Origin: Gloeomargarita sp. SKYG116
Lineage (GTDB): Bacteria; Cyanobacteriota; Cyanobacteriia; Gloeomargaritales; Gloeomargaritaceae
Reading direction: 5' to 3'
Length of the DNA: 64,000 nucleotides
Assembly (NCBI GenBank): GCA_025056115.1
Contig: JANWVM010000007.1
Coordinates: 1-64,000, forward strand
The first letter of the stretch is position 1. Each line of letters starts with the position of its first letter. The notes below the pieces were generated by a model. It saw only the letters and a list, made by a program, of their open reading frames with translations, did no database searches and was not told where the DNA came from. This document shows positions 36,054-46,098 of this stretch, piece by piece. The translations under genes and the position numbers were made by a program.

Positions 36054-36338
36054 TCAATTCCAGTCCTCTTGGGTAATCACGCGGGTGCGGTAGACTTTGC
36101 CCTGTTGATGAATAACGCGGGTGCGCTGGAAAACAGCTTCCACATCCATGGCCCAACGCGCTAATACTTGCGCTAAATCTCGTTGAATGTCGCGGGCGCC
36201 AGGAAAGTTTTGGTAACGGATGTACAACCGCGCCCATTCGGCCAAGGCGTAATCGTCCGGCTCGCTCAAGAGCAATTGGTCGACCACTTGCCGGTCCACA
36301 TGATAGAGAGGGTGGCGCTGCTCTTTGGCTGGATTCAT
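36054..36338 (-). CDS. DUF3288-type cyanobacterial protein
   Basis: HPLYHVDRQVVDQLLLSEPDDYALAEWARLYIRYQNFPGARDIQRDL...REDWN-like ending. Confidence 0.7.
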   Translation of the reverse strand: MNPAKEQRHPLYHVDRQVVDQLLLSEPDDYALAEWARLYIRYQNFPGARDIQRDLAQVLARWAMDVEAVFQRTRVIHQQGKVYRTRVITQEDWN

Positions 36339-36550
36339 GGTTCGACCGCCTCCAGGTACTCTTCCGCCAGTAGGTAGGCCCCCCGCTGGCACCGTACACT
36401 CCATTGGCCGCCGGGATTATAGGCTAAAATAACACCTTCTTCTCCCACCGAAATGACTTGGGGCGGACGCAACATCGGCATTGGTTCGGCGGTTTTCACA
36501 TAGGCGGGCAGGCGGACAATGCGTACCCGTTGACCAACGCGAAATTTCAC
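36335..36550 (-). CDS. sipA: SipA-like regulatory protein (NblS-interacting, SH3-like)
   Basis: GQRVRIVRLPAYVKTAEPMPMLRPPQVISVGEEGVIL..GGQWSVRCQRGAYLL. Confidence 0.75.
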   Translation of the reverse strand: MKFRVGQRVRIVRLPAYVKTAEPMPMLRPPQVISVGEEGVILAYNPGGQWSVRCQRGAYLLAEEYLEAVEP

Positions 36551-36664
36551 TCGTCAACCTCCTTGACTTGCTCCTAACTTCTAGGCTACACGGGTTCCAC
36601 TTGACGAGCACTTGTTACTTTACCGATAATAAAAAATTGTGTTTCTGGCGTAGGCGCTGAGGTT

Positions 36665-36967
36665 ATGGCGAAGAAAAGCATGATCGAGCGGGAAAAACGG
36701 CGGCGGCGACTGGTGGAGAAGTACCGGGAAAAACGGGAACAACTGAAACTCCAGTTTGCGGCGGCTGAAACCTGGGAAGAGCGTCTTGCGATTCATCGCC
36801 AGTTGCAACAACTACCGCGCAATAGTTCGCCCACCCGCCTGCGGAATCGGTGCTGGTTAACGGGACGCCCGCGCGGGTATTTCCGGGATTTTGGCCTATG
36901 TCGGAACGCGCTGCGAGAAATGGCGCTGCAAGGTCTGCTGCCAGGGGTGGTCAAGTCGAGCTGGTAA
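36665..36967 (+). CDS. rpsN: 30S ribosomal protein S14
   Basis: [20 protein letters not shown]...[38 protein letters not shown]. Confidence 0.97.
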   Translation: MAKKSMIEREKRRRRLVEKYREKREQLKLQFAAAETWEERLAIHRQLQQLPRNSSPTRLRNRCWLTGRPRGYFRDFGLCRNALREMALQGLLPGVVKSSW

Positions 36968-37042
36968 GACGATCGCAGCTGGAGACGCTGTGGGACATCT
37001 GGTACGATACTAGTCAGGAACAATTGATGATGGCTGGCTCCC

Positions 37043-37894
37043 ATGCCGACGGTTTTGATTCGGGGTGTGCCACACGTCTATGATTTGGTGGGTCAGGGAC
37101 AAGCACTCGTTTTTATTCATGGCTGGTTATTGAGTCGGGATTACTGGCAGCCGCTGATTGATTTGCTCAAGAATGATTTCACTTGCTTGAGTTACGATTT
37201 GCGGGGATTTGGGGCATCGCAACCTACGCATAACCACTGTGTTTTTTCGCTGGATAGTTACGCCCAAGATTTGGGAGAGTTATTAACTCATTTGGGCATC
37301 CAGACCTGCTGGTTGGTGGGCCACTCCTTGGGGGCAAGCGTGGCTCTGCTGGCGGCAGCGCAGTTTCCCGAACGGGTTTTAGGGGTGATTGGCATTAACG
37401 CTGGTGGTGGGATTTATTTGCAACAGGAATTCGACCGTTTCCGCCGGCTGGGGGTGCAGCTCGTGCGGTGGCGTTTCCCGGGGCTGCAGTGGTTACCGGG
37501 GAGTGGCTGGTTGTTTGCCCGTAGCGGCGTGGCGCGGCCATTGCCAGTGCAGTGGGGAAAACAACGGCTGAAGGATTGGCTACGAGCCTGTCCCCAAGCG
37601 GCGCGAGAAACCCTCCTGGCAGCCACCACGGAAGCTGAGGTGCATCGGTTACCCCAGGTGGTTAGTCGCTTATCGCAACCGCTGTACTTGATTGCTGGTC
37701 AAAACGATACCATCATGCCCTGCCTGTACGTGCGGCATTTGGCCAGTTTTCATCGCCGTTTCCAGGCTGGGGAAGATATTGTGTGGGAACTACCCCGGTG
37801 CGGTCATTTCGCGATGCTGGAGTACCCGGAACTGGTCGCCAAACGGTTGCGCCTGTGGGTGAATCAGGAGTCGGCTGCACCCCAAATGGCCTGA
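37043..37894 (+). CDS. Alpha/beta hydrolase
   Basis: VFIHGWLLSRDYW; nucleophile elbow GHSLGAS; catalytic His GHFAMLE. Confidence 0.9.
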   Translation: MPTVLIRGVPHVYDLVGQGQALVFIHGWLLSRDYWQPLIDLLKNDFTCLSYDLRGFGASQPTHNHCVFSLDSYAQDLGELLTHLGIQTCWLVGHSLGASVALLAAAQFPERVLGVIGINAGGGIYLQQEFDRFRRLGVQLVRWRFPGLQWLPGSGWLFARSGVARPLPVQWGKQRLKDWLRACPQAARETLLAATTEAEVHRLPQVVSRLSQPLYLIAGQNDTIMPCLYVRHLASFHRRFQAGEDIVWELPRCGHFAMLEYPELVAKRLRLWVNQESAAPQMA

Positions 37895-37909
37895 TACGCC
37901 CATGCTCAC

Positions 37910-39805
37910 CTACACCGCCAAGGCTTGTCCGTGCCCCACAAACTGCTGAATCCGCTCAGCCATCTGCGGGGGAGTGAGTCCTAGGTCGGCTTTGGACTCG
38001 TCTGGCTTGGCATGTTCTACTAAAATATCTGGCACCCCAATCCGCAGGACTGGCAAGGTTAAACCAGCATCGAGCAGTGCTTCCGCCACGGCGCTGCCGA
38101 ACCCACCCATCAAGCAACCTTCTTCCATGGTCACCACCCGACCAATCTCTTGAGCCAAAGGCAGGATGAGTTCCGTATCCAGCGGCTTGGCAAACCGAGC
38201 ATTGATCACGGCGGCATCAATCCCGTGTTCCTTGAGCAATTCTGCCGTTTGTTGGGCTGGCACCACCATGGAACCGTAGGCGACAATCAGCACATCTTTC
38301 CCATGCCGCAACAGTTCGCCTTTGCCAATCGGCAGGGGTTCCCAGCCTTCCGCCATCAAGGGCACACCGTAGCCTTCGCCCCGGGGATAGCGCATGGCAA
38401 TGGGGCCGTCAGTGTACTGAATGCCGGTGACTATCATCCGCTGCATCTCAGCTTCGTCCTTGGGAGCCATCAACACCATGTTGGGCAAACAGCGCAAGTA
38501 AGCAATGTCATACATTCCCTGGTGCGTTGGCCCATCTGCCCCCACAATCCCGGCCCGGTCCATGCAGAAAAACACCGGCAACTTCTGGATGCAGACGTCA
38601 TGAACCACCTGGTCATAGGCCCGCTGCAAGAAGGTGGAGTAGATCGCCACCACCGGGCGCATCCCCTCACAAGCCAACCCGGCTGCCAGCGTCACCGCGT
38701 GTTGTTCGGCGATCCCCACGTCAATGTACTGATTGGGACACTGCTTTTGCAAAATATCCAGGCCCGTTCCTGTCGCCATCGCCGCCGTGATGCCAATGAT
38801 TTTGGGGTTGTCCTGGGCTAAGCGCGTCAGGGTCTGACCAAATACCTTGGAGTAGCTGGGGGGCTTGGGTTTGCTGCTGGGTTTGGGTTTGCCGGTGGTC
38901 AGGTCAAAGGGATTCTGGGCGTGATACCCCACCTGGTCCCGCTCGGCCACTTCATAGCCCTTGCCCTTGACGGTCGCCACGTGGACCAGCACCGGGCCGC
39001 AAATTTGATGGGCGCGATGAAACGTTTCAATCATCTCGGCAATGTTATGACCATCCACCGGCCCGAAGTACGTAAAGCCCAATTCTTCAAACACGGCCCC
39101 CACTTTGGGTACGGTCAACCGTTTCATGCCCTCTTTCAGGTTGTGCGCTAGGGCCTCATCCACAAACGGCAGATGCTTGAGTTGTTCTTCTAGGTTCTCG
39201 GTGAGAAACTGCACCGGCGGACTCAAACGCAGCTTGTTGAGGTAACGGGGAATGGCACCAACGTTAGGGGAAATAGACATCTCATTGTCGTTGAGCACCA
39301 CCAGCAACCGGGTTTTGGGCAAATGACCGGCGTGATTAATGGCTTCCAAGGCCATACCACCCGTCAGCGCCCCATCCCCGATGATCGCCACCACTTTGAA
39401 ATCTTCGCCCTTGAGGTCACGGGCAATCGCCATCCCCAAGGCCGCAGAAATACTAGTAGAGGCGTGACCGGCCCCAAAGTGATCAAAGCGGCTTTCTGAG
39501 CGCTTCAGATACCCGGCAATTCCGCCCTTTTGCCGCAGGGTGTGGAACTGGTGGTAACGCCCGGTGATTAACTTGTGGGGATACGCCTGGTGGCCTACAT
39601 CCCAAATCACTTTATCCCGGTCTAAGTCCAGCGTCTGGTACAACGCCAAGGTGAGTTCCACAACGCCCAACCCCGGCCCCAAGTGTCCCCCATTGACCGC
39701 AACTGTCTGTAAATGCTTTTCCCGAATCTGCCGGGCAATGGCTTCGAGCTGAGGTATTGACAGGCCATGCAACTGATTCGGATGGGTAATTTCGCTGAGA
39801 TGCAC
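37910..39805 (-). CDS. dxs: 1-deoxy-D-xylulose-5-phosphate synthase
   Basis: Full-length transketolase-like; [36 protein letters not shown]. Confidence 0.97.
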   Translation of the reverse strand: MHLSEITHPNQLHGLSIPQLEAIARQIREKHLQTVAVNGGHLGPGLGVVELTLALYQTLDLDRDKVIWDVGHQAYPHKLITGRYHQFHTLRQKGGIAGYLKRSESRFDHFGAGHASTSISAALGMAIARDLKGEDFKVVAIIGDGALTGGMALEAINHAGHLPKTRLLVVLNDNEMSISPNVGAIPRYLNKLRLSPPVQFLTENLEEQLKHLPFVDEALAHNLKEGMKRLTVPKVGAVFEELGFTYFGPVDGHNIAEMIETFHRAHQICGPVLVHVATVKGKGYEVAERDQVGYHAQNPFDLTTGKPKPSSKPKPPSYSKVFGQTLTRLAQDNPKIIGITAAMATGTGLDILQKQCPNQYIDVGIAEQHAVTLAAGLACEGMRPVVAIYSTFLQRAYDQVVHDVCIQKLPVFFCMDRAGIVGADGPTHQGMYDIAYLRCLPNMVLMAPKDEAEMQRMIVTGIQYTDGPIAMRYPRGEGYGVPLMAEGWEPLPIGKGELLRHGKDVLIVAYGSMVVPAQQTAELLKEHGIDAAVINARFAKPLDTELILPLAQEIGRVVTMEEGCLMGGFGSAVAEALLDAGLTLPVLRIGVPDILVEHAKPDESKADLGLTPPQMAERIQQFVGHGQALAV

Positions 39806-39920
39806 GTGCGTAACTCCTTTGCCGACTCAACAGCAACTGTGACCCAGAACCGCACCCTCACCTATGGTAACTTACGGCTGGGTCGTGTACAGGGTAAACC
39901 AACCCCCTCGAAAAAAACGT

Positions 39921-40577
39921 TCACTTTGGACGCACTGCCCAAGGCCCTGTTCCGGTTCTAACCCCTGCCCAGCAGGCCAAGAGCGCGGTTCCGAATGCTC
40001 GCCAGTCCGTATTGGGTAAGCCTGCCACCCAGCTCGCTGGAAACCCTATGCCACCACCGTATGCGCCCAGCAGCCAGCCTGTCAGCCCCAGTGTGAATGC
40101 AGAACGCCCCTGACGCCTGGCCCGACGCAGGCTAATCCCTGGGTCATCAGGAATGCTGTGGAAATCGGCCACCGACTGGGCCAACGCCGGCCACGTTTGG
40201 GTATCTGCCAAAGGTTCACCCACCTGTCCCTGCAAGGCTTGGTGCAACACGAGCGTCCAGGCGTAGGCCACCTCTGGCAAACCGGCTGCCGCGACGATTT
40301 CAGCGTATTCATCGGTGCAGGGATAAGCCAGCAGCAGCCTGGGCAGGGCCAGCAATAACGCTTCTGGGGCATTGGTCGCTACCGGCGCTTGGGTCGCCTG
40401 TCCCGTCCAGTAACGGCAACCTTGCACCAGCCATTGCCCCCAGGTCATATCGCCCCCTAACTGCCAGCCCAGCCAGGCGCCGAGGATACACCCTTGGAAC
40501 CGCAACTCCAGGGTCAACGCTGGGCCACCTGCTGGTAATACTGGCGTAACTGGGCCGTTGCCTGGTCCCAACCCCAT
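39921..40577 (-). CDS. ADP-ribosylglycohydrolase-like protein (weak call)
   Basis: GCILGAWLGWQLGGD; all-alpha composition; overlaps sqdX start-distal end. Confidence 0.45.
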   Translation of the reverse strand: MGLGPGNGPVTPVLPAGGPALTLELRFQGCILGAWLGWQLGGDMTWGQWLVQGCRYWTGQATQAPVATNAPEALLLALPRLLLAYPCTDEYAEIVAAAGLPEVAYAWTLVLHQALQGQVGEPLADTQTWPALAQSVADFHSIPDDPGISLRRARRQGRSAFTLGLTGWLLGAYGGGIGFPASWVAGLPNTDWRAFGTALLACWAGVRTGTGPWAVRPK

Positions 40578-41626
40578 CGCTCCGCCTCCTGACGCGCAGC
40601 CTTCTGTAAACGCCCGCGTTGCTCAGGAGAAGCCAAAACCCGTTGCACAGCTTCGATGAATCCCTGCTCCTGGTCGGGTTCGTAAAGATAGCCATTGACC
40701 CCATCCTGAACAATGTCCGTAATCCCACCCCGGCGCGCCGCCACTACCGGACAACCCGCTGCCATGGCTTCCAGCAAGACCAGTCCTAGCGTCTCGGTAC
40801 AGGACGGAAACACAAACACATCCGCCACGGCGAACGCCTGCGCCAGCGCTTCCCCTTCCAGGTAACCGATGAAATGGGTATTGGTGCCAGCGAAATGTTG
40901 GGCTAGCGCTTCCCGGTGGGGGCCATCGCCGACTAGCGCCAGGTGTGCTGTTGGCAAGGCAGTTAACAGGGGCCGCAACCGCTCAATCTCTTTTTCGGCT
41001 GACAACCGCCCCACGTAGAGCAACAGCGGCGCATCCGGGTTGCCTTGGGTCAAACGAGCGCGCATTTCTGGCCGGTATTGCCCTGGATGAAATAGCTCCG
41101 TATCCACTCCCCGTTGCCACAGGGCCAGGCGTTCAATGCCGTTGCTGCGCAATTCTTCAATCATAGCGGTCGAGGTGCACAGGTTTAACCGCGCCTGGTT
41201 ATGGCCCGCCCGCAACAACGTCCACAACAATCCCTCCAGCGCTCCCAACCCATAGTGATGGAGATAGCGGGGTAAATGGGTGTGGTAGGAAGCGACCAGC
41301 GGTAACTGATACCATTTGCTAAACACCAAACCGCCGACCCCCAGCACTGCCGGGTTGACCACGTGCACCACATCCGGTTGAAACGCTTTCAGCTTCTGGG
41401 CAATGCCCCAGTGCGGCCAGGCCAGTTTCAATTCCGGGTATAAAGGCAAGGGCGTTCCAGCGACCCCCACCACCTCCGCTCCACAGTATTCCGGAGGCGC
41501 GCCCGCCGGGGCAAAGACCAGCACCTCGTCTCCCATGCGCCCCAGCCAGCGAATTGTGTGGCGTAACCGCGTAACAATACCATCAATTTTGGGCAAAAAC
41601 GTTTCTGTGAATAGGGCAATCCGCAT
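40514..41626 (-). CDS. sqdX: Sulfoquinovosyldiacylglycerol synthase (GT4)
   Basis: MRIALFTETFLPKIDGIVTRLRHTI; PLPLYPELKLAWP; VVHVVNPAVLG; ASYHTHLPRYLHHYGLG; LWQRGVDTELF. Confidence 0.92.
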   Translation of the reverse strand: MRIALFTETFLPKIDGIVTRLRHTIRWLGRMGDEVLVFAPAGAPPEYCGAEVVGVAGTPLPLYPELKLAWPHWGIAQKLKAFQPDVVHVVNPAVLGVGGLVFSKWYQLPLVASYHTHLPRYLHHYGLGALEGLLWTLLRAGHNQARLNLCTSTAMIEELRSNGIERLALWQRGVDTELFHPGQYRPEMRARLTQGNPDAPLLLYVGRLSAEKEIERLRPLLTALPTAHLALVGDGPHREALAQHFAGTNTHFIGYLEGEALAQAFAVADVFVFPSCTETLGLVLLEAMAAGCPVVAARRGGITDIVQDGVNGYLYEPDQEQGFIEAVQRVLASPEQRGRLQKAARQEAERWGWDQATAQLRQYYQQVAQR

Positions 41627-41681
41627 CAGCGTCCCTGTTCTACCCCAACCTCCTAGGGCATCCTAGCGCAAAACGGGGCAG

Positions 41682-42056
41682 TTAATAACGGGGCGCGTTT
41701 GGGTAAATCACAAACCCTGGACCATATACCGGTGTGGTGTAGCCCCCAACCACGGGATAGTTCACCTGGGGAATCGCTGTAAACCCGTAGGAAAAACCCG
41801 TGCGGGAGTTGTAATTCACATAAGGATAAACTGTTACCGCTGGGGGAACCACCACCGCCGGTGTTTGCAAAGGAGCAACGTACACCGTCCCACCGCGCCA
41901 GAATGGGCTAGAGGGGTACAACGGCACAAGTTGATTGTAGGGGAAGACCACCGGTTGCCCATACCAATAACCATACCCAGGATTGGCCAGGGCTGCTGGT
42001 GCGCTCATTGCCATGATGCCCGTTGCCATCGCACCCAGCCACCAATTTCTGTACAT
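41682..42056 (-). CDS. Secreted Pro/Tyr/Val-rich hypothetical protein
   Basis: Signal peptide MATGIMAMSAPAALA; repetitive YP/VPP composition. Confidence 0.55.
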   Translation of the reverse strand: MYRNWWLGAMATGIMAMSAPAALANPGYGYWYGQPVVFPYNQLVPLYPSSPFWRGGTVYVAPLQTPAVVVPPAVTVYPYVNYNSRTGFSYGFTAIPQVNYPVVGGYTTPVYGPGFVIYPNAPRY

Positions 42057-42136
42057 CGCCTACTCCCCCTGCTCAGGACAAACCAGTTTTCTATTTTTCA
42101 TTGTAGATGTAATTTAAGTGGCCTAAGTTCCGGTGA

Positions 42137-42628
42137 TTAAGCCCGCCATTTTTTCCAGCGCGAACTGAGCCAATCGGCAAGGGAATGATTCCACGCCCCC
42201 AACTCTAGACCGATACCTACCGCCAGCAATTCTCCTTGGTACTTGCTTCCATACTGCTTGAGCCAAAACAGCAACGGCCACGGTTTCCCTTGCCACCAAC
42301 TCCAGCCCCAGGCGAGCGCTAAAACCATTCCCAATACCAGTCCCAAGTAAAACAACCGGCCCAAAGTCCCCACCAGTGGCCCGTGCGACCAAAATGAGCG
42401 ATGTTTACAGAGTTTTTGATAGGGAATCCACAGAAAACGGAGCCAACCCCAGCGTCGCCATTGTCGCGACCGAATATCCAAATCGCCACTAAACATCAAC
42501 CCGCTAAAAACATAGCTGCTGGTCACGACCCAGGGCCAATGTCCCCCACCGGTCAACTGCCACGTTGCTAACCCGACAACTGGTGCAGTCCAGAGCGTCA
42601 AGCGGTCATGGGTTGCGCCATCAGCCAT
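42137..42628 (-). CDS. DUF2227-like putative metal-binding membrane protein
   Basis: HDRLTLWTAPVVGL; SGLMFSGDLDIRSRQWRRWG; KHRSFWSHGP. Confidence 0.7.
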   Translation of the reverse strand: MADGATHDRLTLWTAPVVGLATWQLTGGGHWPWVVTSSYVFSGLMFSGDLDIRSRQWRRWGWLRFLWIPYQKLCKHRSFWSHGPLVGTLGRLFYLGLVLGMVLALAWGWSWWQGKPWPLLFWLKQYGSKYQGELLAVGIGLELGAWNHSLADWLSSRWKKWRA

Positions 42629-42637
42629 CCCGGTTCT

Positions 42638-42823
42638 CTAGGCAAAAATCTCTCCTAATCTGCCATCAAAACCCGGCAACAAGGGTGATGTCAATGGGTT
42701 ATTGGCGTAGGGCGTCACAACTCGTTCAAGCCAGCCCTTCATGCGACGATACATCTCCACCTGCCGGTTGAACCAATCCACCAGCCGGTACTCCGAAACA
42801 CCGTGGGCCGAGTGGAGTTTCAA
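42638..42823 (-). pseudogene. Uma2-family (DUF820) C-terminal fragment
   Basis: HGVSEYRLVDWFNRQVEMYRR...TSPLLPGFDGRLGEIFA without N-terminal domain. Confidence 0.7.
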
Positions 42824-43317
42824 TTTGAGTTACTGTACCTAGCAATAATGTTTAACAAATTTTGTTCTAGCTGTTCTATTTTGCTCAATCCTTCTTCTAA
42901 AAAATCATCTCCCTTTTCTGCATTTTTCTCTGCAGGCAGGGGTTGCCAATTACTACAGTCAAAGGTATATTCAGGAAACCAGCGTATAGGAAGTTTGTGG
43001 TCTAGGGTTGCACCAGGATACTGGCTTTTCCAAGACTGATAGGTTGGGTATTGTATATCTGTGACTTCAAGGTAGCCACAGGCATACAAGCTGTACAAAA
43101 TTCTAGCCTTTACGTGTTTCTCTCTGTCATCCTGGGCACTCAAAATAATGCTATCCAAATGTTCCTTTGTGGAATAGCTGGTAACAGATATACTGTATTG
43201 GTACACAAGACTGTCACCAGTCCATAGCTCTCCTTGCCGGGTAAATGTAAAGTCAAAAATACTGGCTATTTCCTCTAGGAATATCTCCCAGCTTGAGTTC
43301 AAGTGCAATAACTTCAT
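42820..43317 (-). CDS. Hypothetical protein, third gene of accessory cassette
   Basis: 165 aa ORF MKLLHLNSSWEIFLEEIASIFDF...; tandem with two upstream ORFs. Confidence 0.6.
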   Translation of the reverse strand: MKLLHLNSSWEIFLEEIASIFDFTFTRQGELWTGDSLVYQYSISVTSYSTKEHLDSIILSAQDDREKHVKARILYSLYACGYLEVTDIQYPTYQSWKSQYPGATLDHKLPIRWFPEYTFDCSNWQPLPAEKNAEKGDDFLEEGLSKIEQLEQNLLNIIARYSNSN

Positions 43318-43327
43318 TGGCCCATCC

Positions 43328-43651
43328 TCACCGATATTTTAGCTCCAATGCCTTGATTAAGTCTTCCCCTGCTTGCAGCACAGCAAGTAAATCACCGGAT
43401 GCTTTAGCTTCCTGGTACCTTTTTTCTGCATTTCTCACCGCAAACTCCGCTAACTTCAGTACTTTTGGGTTCCGTCCAGTTTTAATATACTCTCCAAGGA
43501 GATACCAGGACTTTTGCACCTGCCCCCATCCTTTGTTGCGATAACCTTTAGCTCTCAGTTCTCTTTGCTCAGCCTTACTCAACTGAGAGAACAATTGGGA
43601 GTTACGTCGTTGTGCCTGTCTATAGCTAAGACCGTCCAAAGTCTTTTTCAT
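43328..43651 (-). CDS. Hypothetical basic protein, second gene of accessory cassette
   Basis: 107 aa ORF MKKTLDGLSYRQAQRRNSQLFSQLSKAEQRELRAKGY...; 1-2 nt from upstream ORF. Confidence 0.6.
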   Translation of the reverse strand: MKKTLDGLSYRQAQRRNSQLFSQLSKAEQRELRAKGYRNKGWGQVQKSWYLLGEYIKTGRNPKVLKLAEFAVRNAEKRYQEAKASGDLLAVLQAGEDLIKALELKYR

Positions 43652-43652
43652 C

Positions 43653-44102
43653 TCAGTTCAATTGGCCATACTTCTTCTGATACTGCTGGGCTATTTTCTT
43701 GGCTTCTTCTACCACTACTTCGGCTTTCTTCAGATCTTCCCTAGCACTCTCTTGGGAGACTGCTCCAATCTCACGTAATAAATCATCCTCTTGTTTGGAA
43801 ACCTTACCAAATAGGCGTTTATACAAATTGATAATTTCACTCTTAGACCAATTGGTTAGCTCTGCAAAAGTGGAACGCAGTTTTGCTCGCAGACCAAAAT
43901 TTTCTCTGTTCAGTTTCAGGTTGGTCTGGGCACGTTGGTTGCGTTCCCTGAAAATGGCTACGAGTTCCTCGACTGTCAATGTGACCTTCCCACTGACCAA
44001 CCATGCTTCTAAATGTTCCTTTTTTAAAAACTGAAGATTCAAGTGAACTAGCTCCGGCCATTGCGCCAGTATCCGGTCTTCTAAGGTTTGTCGCTTAACC
44101 AT
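43653..44102 (-). CDS. Hypothetical charged helical protein, first gene of accessory cassette
   Basis: 149 aa ORF MVKRQTLEDRILAQWPELVHLNLQFL...; upstream TATAAT-like -10 at about 44170. Confidence 0.6.
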   Translation of the reverse strand: MVKRQTLEDRILAQWPELVHLNLQFLKKEHLEAWLVSGKVTLTVEELVAIFRERNQRAQTNLKLNRENFGLRAKLRSTFAELTNWSKSEIINLYKRLFGKVSKQEDDLLREIGAVSQESAREDLKKAEVVVEEAKKIAQQYQKKYGQLN

Positions 44103-44319
44103 TTGTCCAGGCGCTGTGGGTTTTCCGTAAATTTCCTAGGGCTTGCAGCCAGTGAAATGCACACCGCTTCATTATAGCTAATCAGTGCGTCACGCTCCCC
44201 AACGGACAACTTACAGCCCCTCTACTATGGCAATACTCAGTCAGACTGGCAAGAAGAAGAGGGAATGACTTGGCTACCTTGAGAAGGGATTGCCTAGTCG
44301 TCCCTAGGCTGTTGTGCCC

Positions 44320-44742
44320 TCAAGTGGGATTGCTGTAGCTCTGGCGTAAATAGGCTCGCCAACCCCCGAAATGGGAAATATCTAGGGCGTTCACGATGGC
44401 AAACCATTCACACAAAAAACCTTTCACCATCTTGCCGTCAGCTAGCACTACGGTCCCAATCCCTAGGGGCGAAGGAATTTGCGCTACCAGGCGACCGAAA
44501 TTTCCCACCGGCAGTTCCCATACCTCTACCTCGATGGCGTAACCCGGTTGGCCCGGCAGTTGACGGATGAGACCTGGCTTAGGGATTTCTCCCCCTGGCA
44601 GCGCGTAGAGACGGTAAATAGGAGCCGTGGTACAGGTGCGTACATATCGAGCCTGCAACGCCAGCAATTCCCCGTTCAAGGGTTGGCCGGTGAGATGAGC
44701 ACCCACGACGGCTAACGGCACCCTAGGTTCTGAACTGTCCAT
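44320..44742 (-). CDS. Allophanate hydrolase, C-terminal domain as separate ORF
   Basis: LAVVGAHLTGQPLNGELLALQARYVRTCTTAPIYRLYALPGGEIPKPGLIR; GGAGGAAAG Shine-Dalgarno right before ATG. Confidence 0.85.
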   Translation of the reverse strand: MDSSEPRVPLAVVGAHLTGQPLNGELLALQARYVRTCTTAPIYRLYALPGGEIPKPGLIRQLPGQPGYAIEVEVWELPVGNFGRLVAQIPSPLGIGTVVLADGKMVKGFLCEWFAIVNALDISHFGGWRAYLRQSYSNPT

Positions 44743-46097
44743 CTTTCCTCCGACGCCAACAAGGCCTGATAACGTTCACCCCAAGCGCACAACTGTTCTT
44801 CGTGCCAAGCTGGGGCTATCAAAGTGACACCTGTTGGCAACCCATCGGGCTGAAAGCCACTGGGCAACGCCAGCGCACACAAATCCAACAAATTCACAAA
44901 GTTGGTGTAGCGCCCCAAACGCCGGTTCAGTTCCACCGGTTGCGCCAGCACTTCCTGCACCCGGTAGGCTGTCCCTATCGTTGGCAACAGCAGCAGGTCC
45001 ATCCGTTCCCATTGGGCTTCGGTTTCCCGTTGCAGCGCTTGCAGGCGGTACATGTCCCGGAACACCTGAACACCCGAAATCTCTCGTCCCGCTAGGATGA
45101 TCTGGCGTACTGTCGGGTCTAGGCCGGGATGGTCCTGGACTAAAAAATCCCCAACCGCCGCCGTGCGTTCGGCCAACCACGCTCCTTCGTAGAGTAATTC
45201 CCCAGCGGCGAGAAACGGCTGAATATCCACCGTCACCACCTGTGCGCCTATATCGGCAAACCGCTGCACTGCCGCCTGGTAGTTTTGGGCCGCCGCTTGA
45301 TTGCCCATAAAGTCCAACTGTTCCAGCGGGGGAACGCCTAGACGCACCGTTGTTGGGGGTAACGCCGGGGGTGGAGCCGGTCGCCGGGAAAAGGGGTCTT
45401 CCGGGTCAAAACCCGCCGCCGCCTGGAAAACGGCTTGGGCATCCCCCACCGTCTGGGCGAAGATGGACACGCAATCCAAACTGCGCACCGCCGGTACAAC
45501 GCCCCTGGTGCTGAGATAACCGCGCGTGGGTTTGAGACCGACAATCCCGTTGAGCGCTGCCGGCACCCGACCTGAACCTGCCGTATCCGTCCCCAGGCTA
45601 AAACTCACCAAACCCGCCGCCACCGCCACCGCCGAGCCGGAACTGGACCCGCCGGGAATGTACTCCGGATGCCAGGGATTGCGGCAAATGCCGTAGGGCG
45701 AGCGCGTCCCCACCAGCCCCGTCGCAAACTGGTCGAGATTGGTCTTGCCAATGGGAATGGCGCCAGCGGCCTCCAACTTCGCTACGACTGTTGCCGAAAC
45801 TACTGGGACATAGGCAAACGCTGGGCAGCCAGCCGTTGTGGGTACTCCCGCCCAGTCAATGTTGTCCTTGATGGCAAAAGGGATACCGTACAGGGGTAAG
45901 GCTGCCAGGTCACGGGTTTCCAGGTGCGCTGCCCGGGCCAGGCTCTCTGCTGGGGGAGCCAGATAAATCCATACCGCTGGGTCGCTGTAGCGTTCGATGC
46001 GCTCGTAAACCTGCTCCACCACCTGAGTGGGCGCGAGTTTACCAGCGATGTAGGCTTGGCGTAGGGATTGAAGGTCTAGGCGAACGTCACTCCCCAT
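44712..46097 (-). CDS. Allophanate hydrolase, amidase domain
   Basis: Amidase signature GGSSSGSAVAVAAGLVSFSLGTDTAGSGRVPAALNGIVGLKPTRG; FAIKDNIDWAGVPTTAGCPAF. Confidence 0.88.
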   Translation of the reverse strand: MGSDVRLDLQSLRQAYIAGKLAPTQVVEQVYERIERYSDPAVWIYLAPPAESLARAAHLETRDLAALPLYGIPFAIKDNIDWAGVPTTAGCPAFAYVPVVSATVVAKLEAAGAIPIGKTNLDQFATGLVGTRSPYGICRNPWHPEYIPGGSSSGSAVAVAAGLVSFSLGTDTAGSGRVPAALNGIVGLKPTRGYLSTRGVVPAVRSLDCVSIFAQTVGDAQAVFQAAAGFDPEDPFSRRPAPPPALPPTTVRLGVPPLEQLDFMGNQAAAQNYQAAVQRFADIGAQVVTVDIQPFLAAGELLYEGAWLAERTAAVGDFLVQDHPGLDPTVRQIILAGREISGVQVFRDMYRLQALQRETEAQWERMDLLLLPTIGTAYRVQEVLAQPVELNRRLGRYTNFVNLLDLCALALPSGFQPDGLPTGVTLIAPAWHEEQLCAWGERYQALLASEERWTVQNLGCR

Positions 46098-46098
46098 G

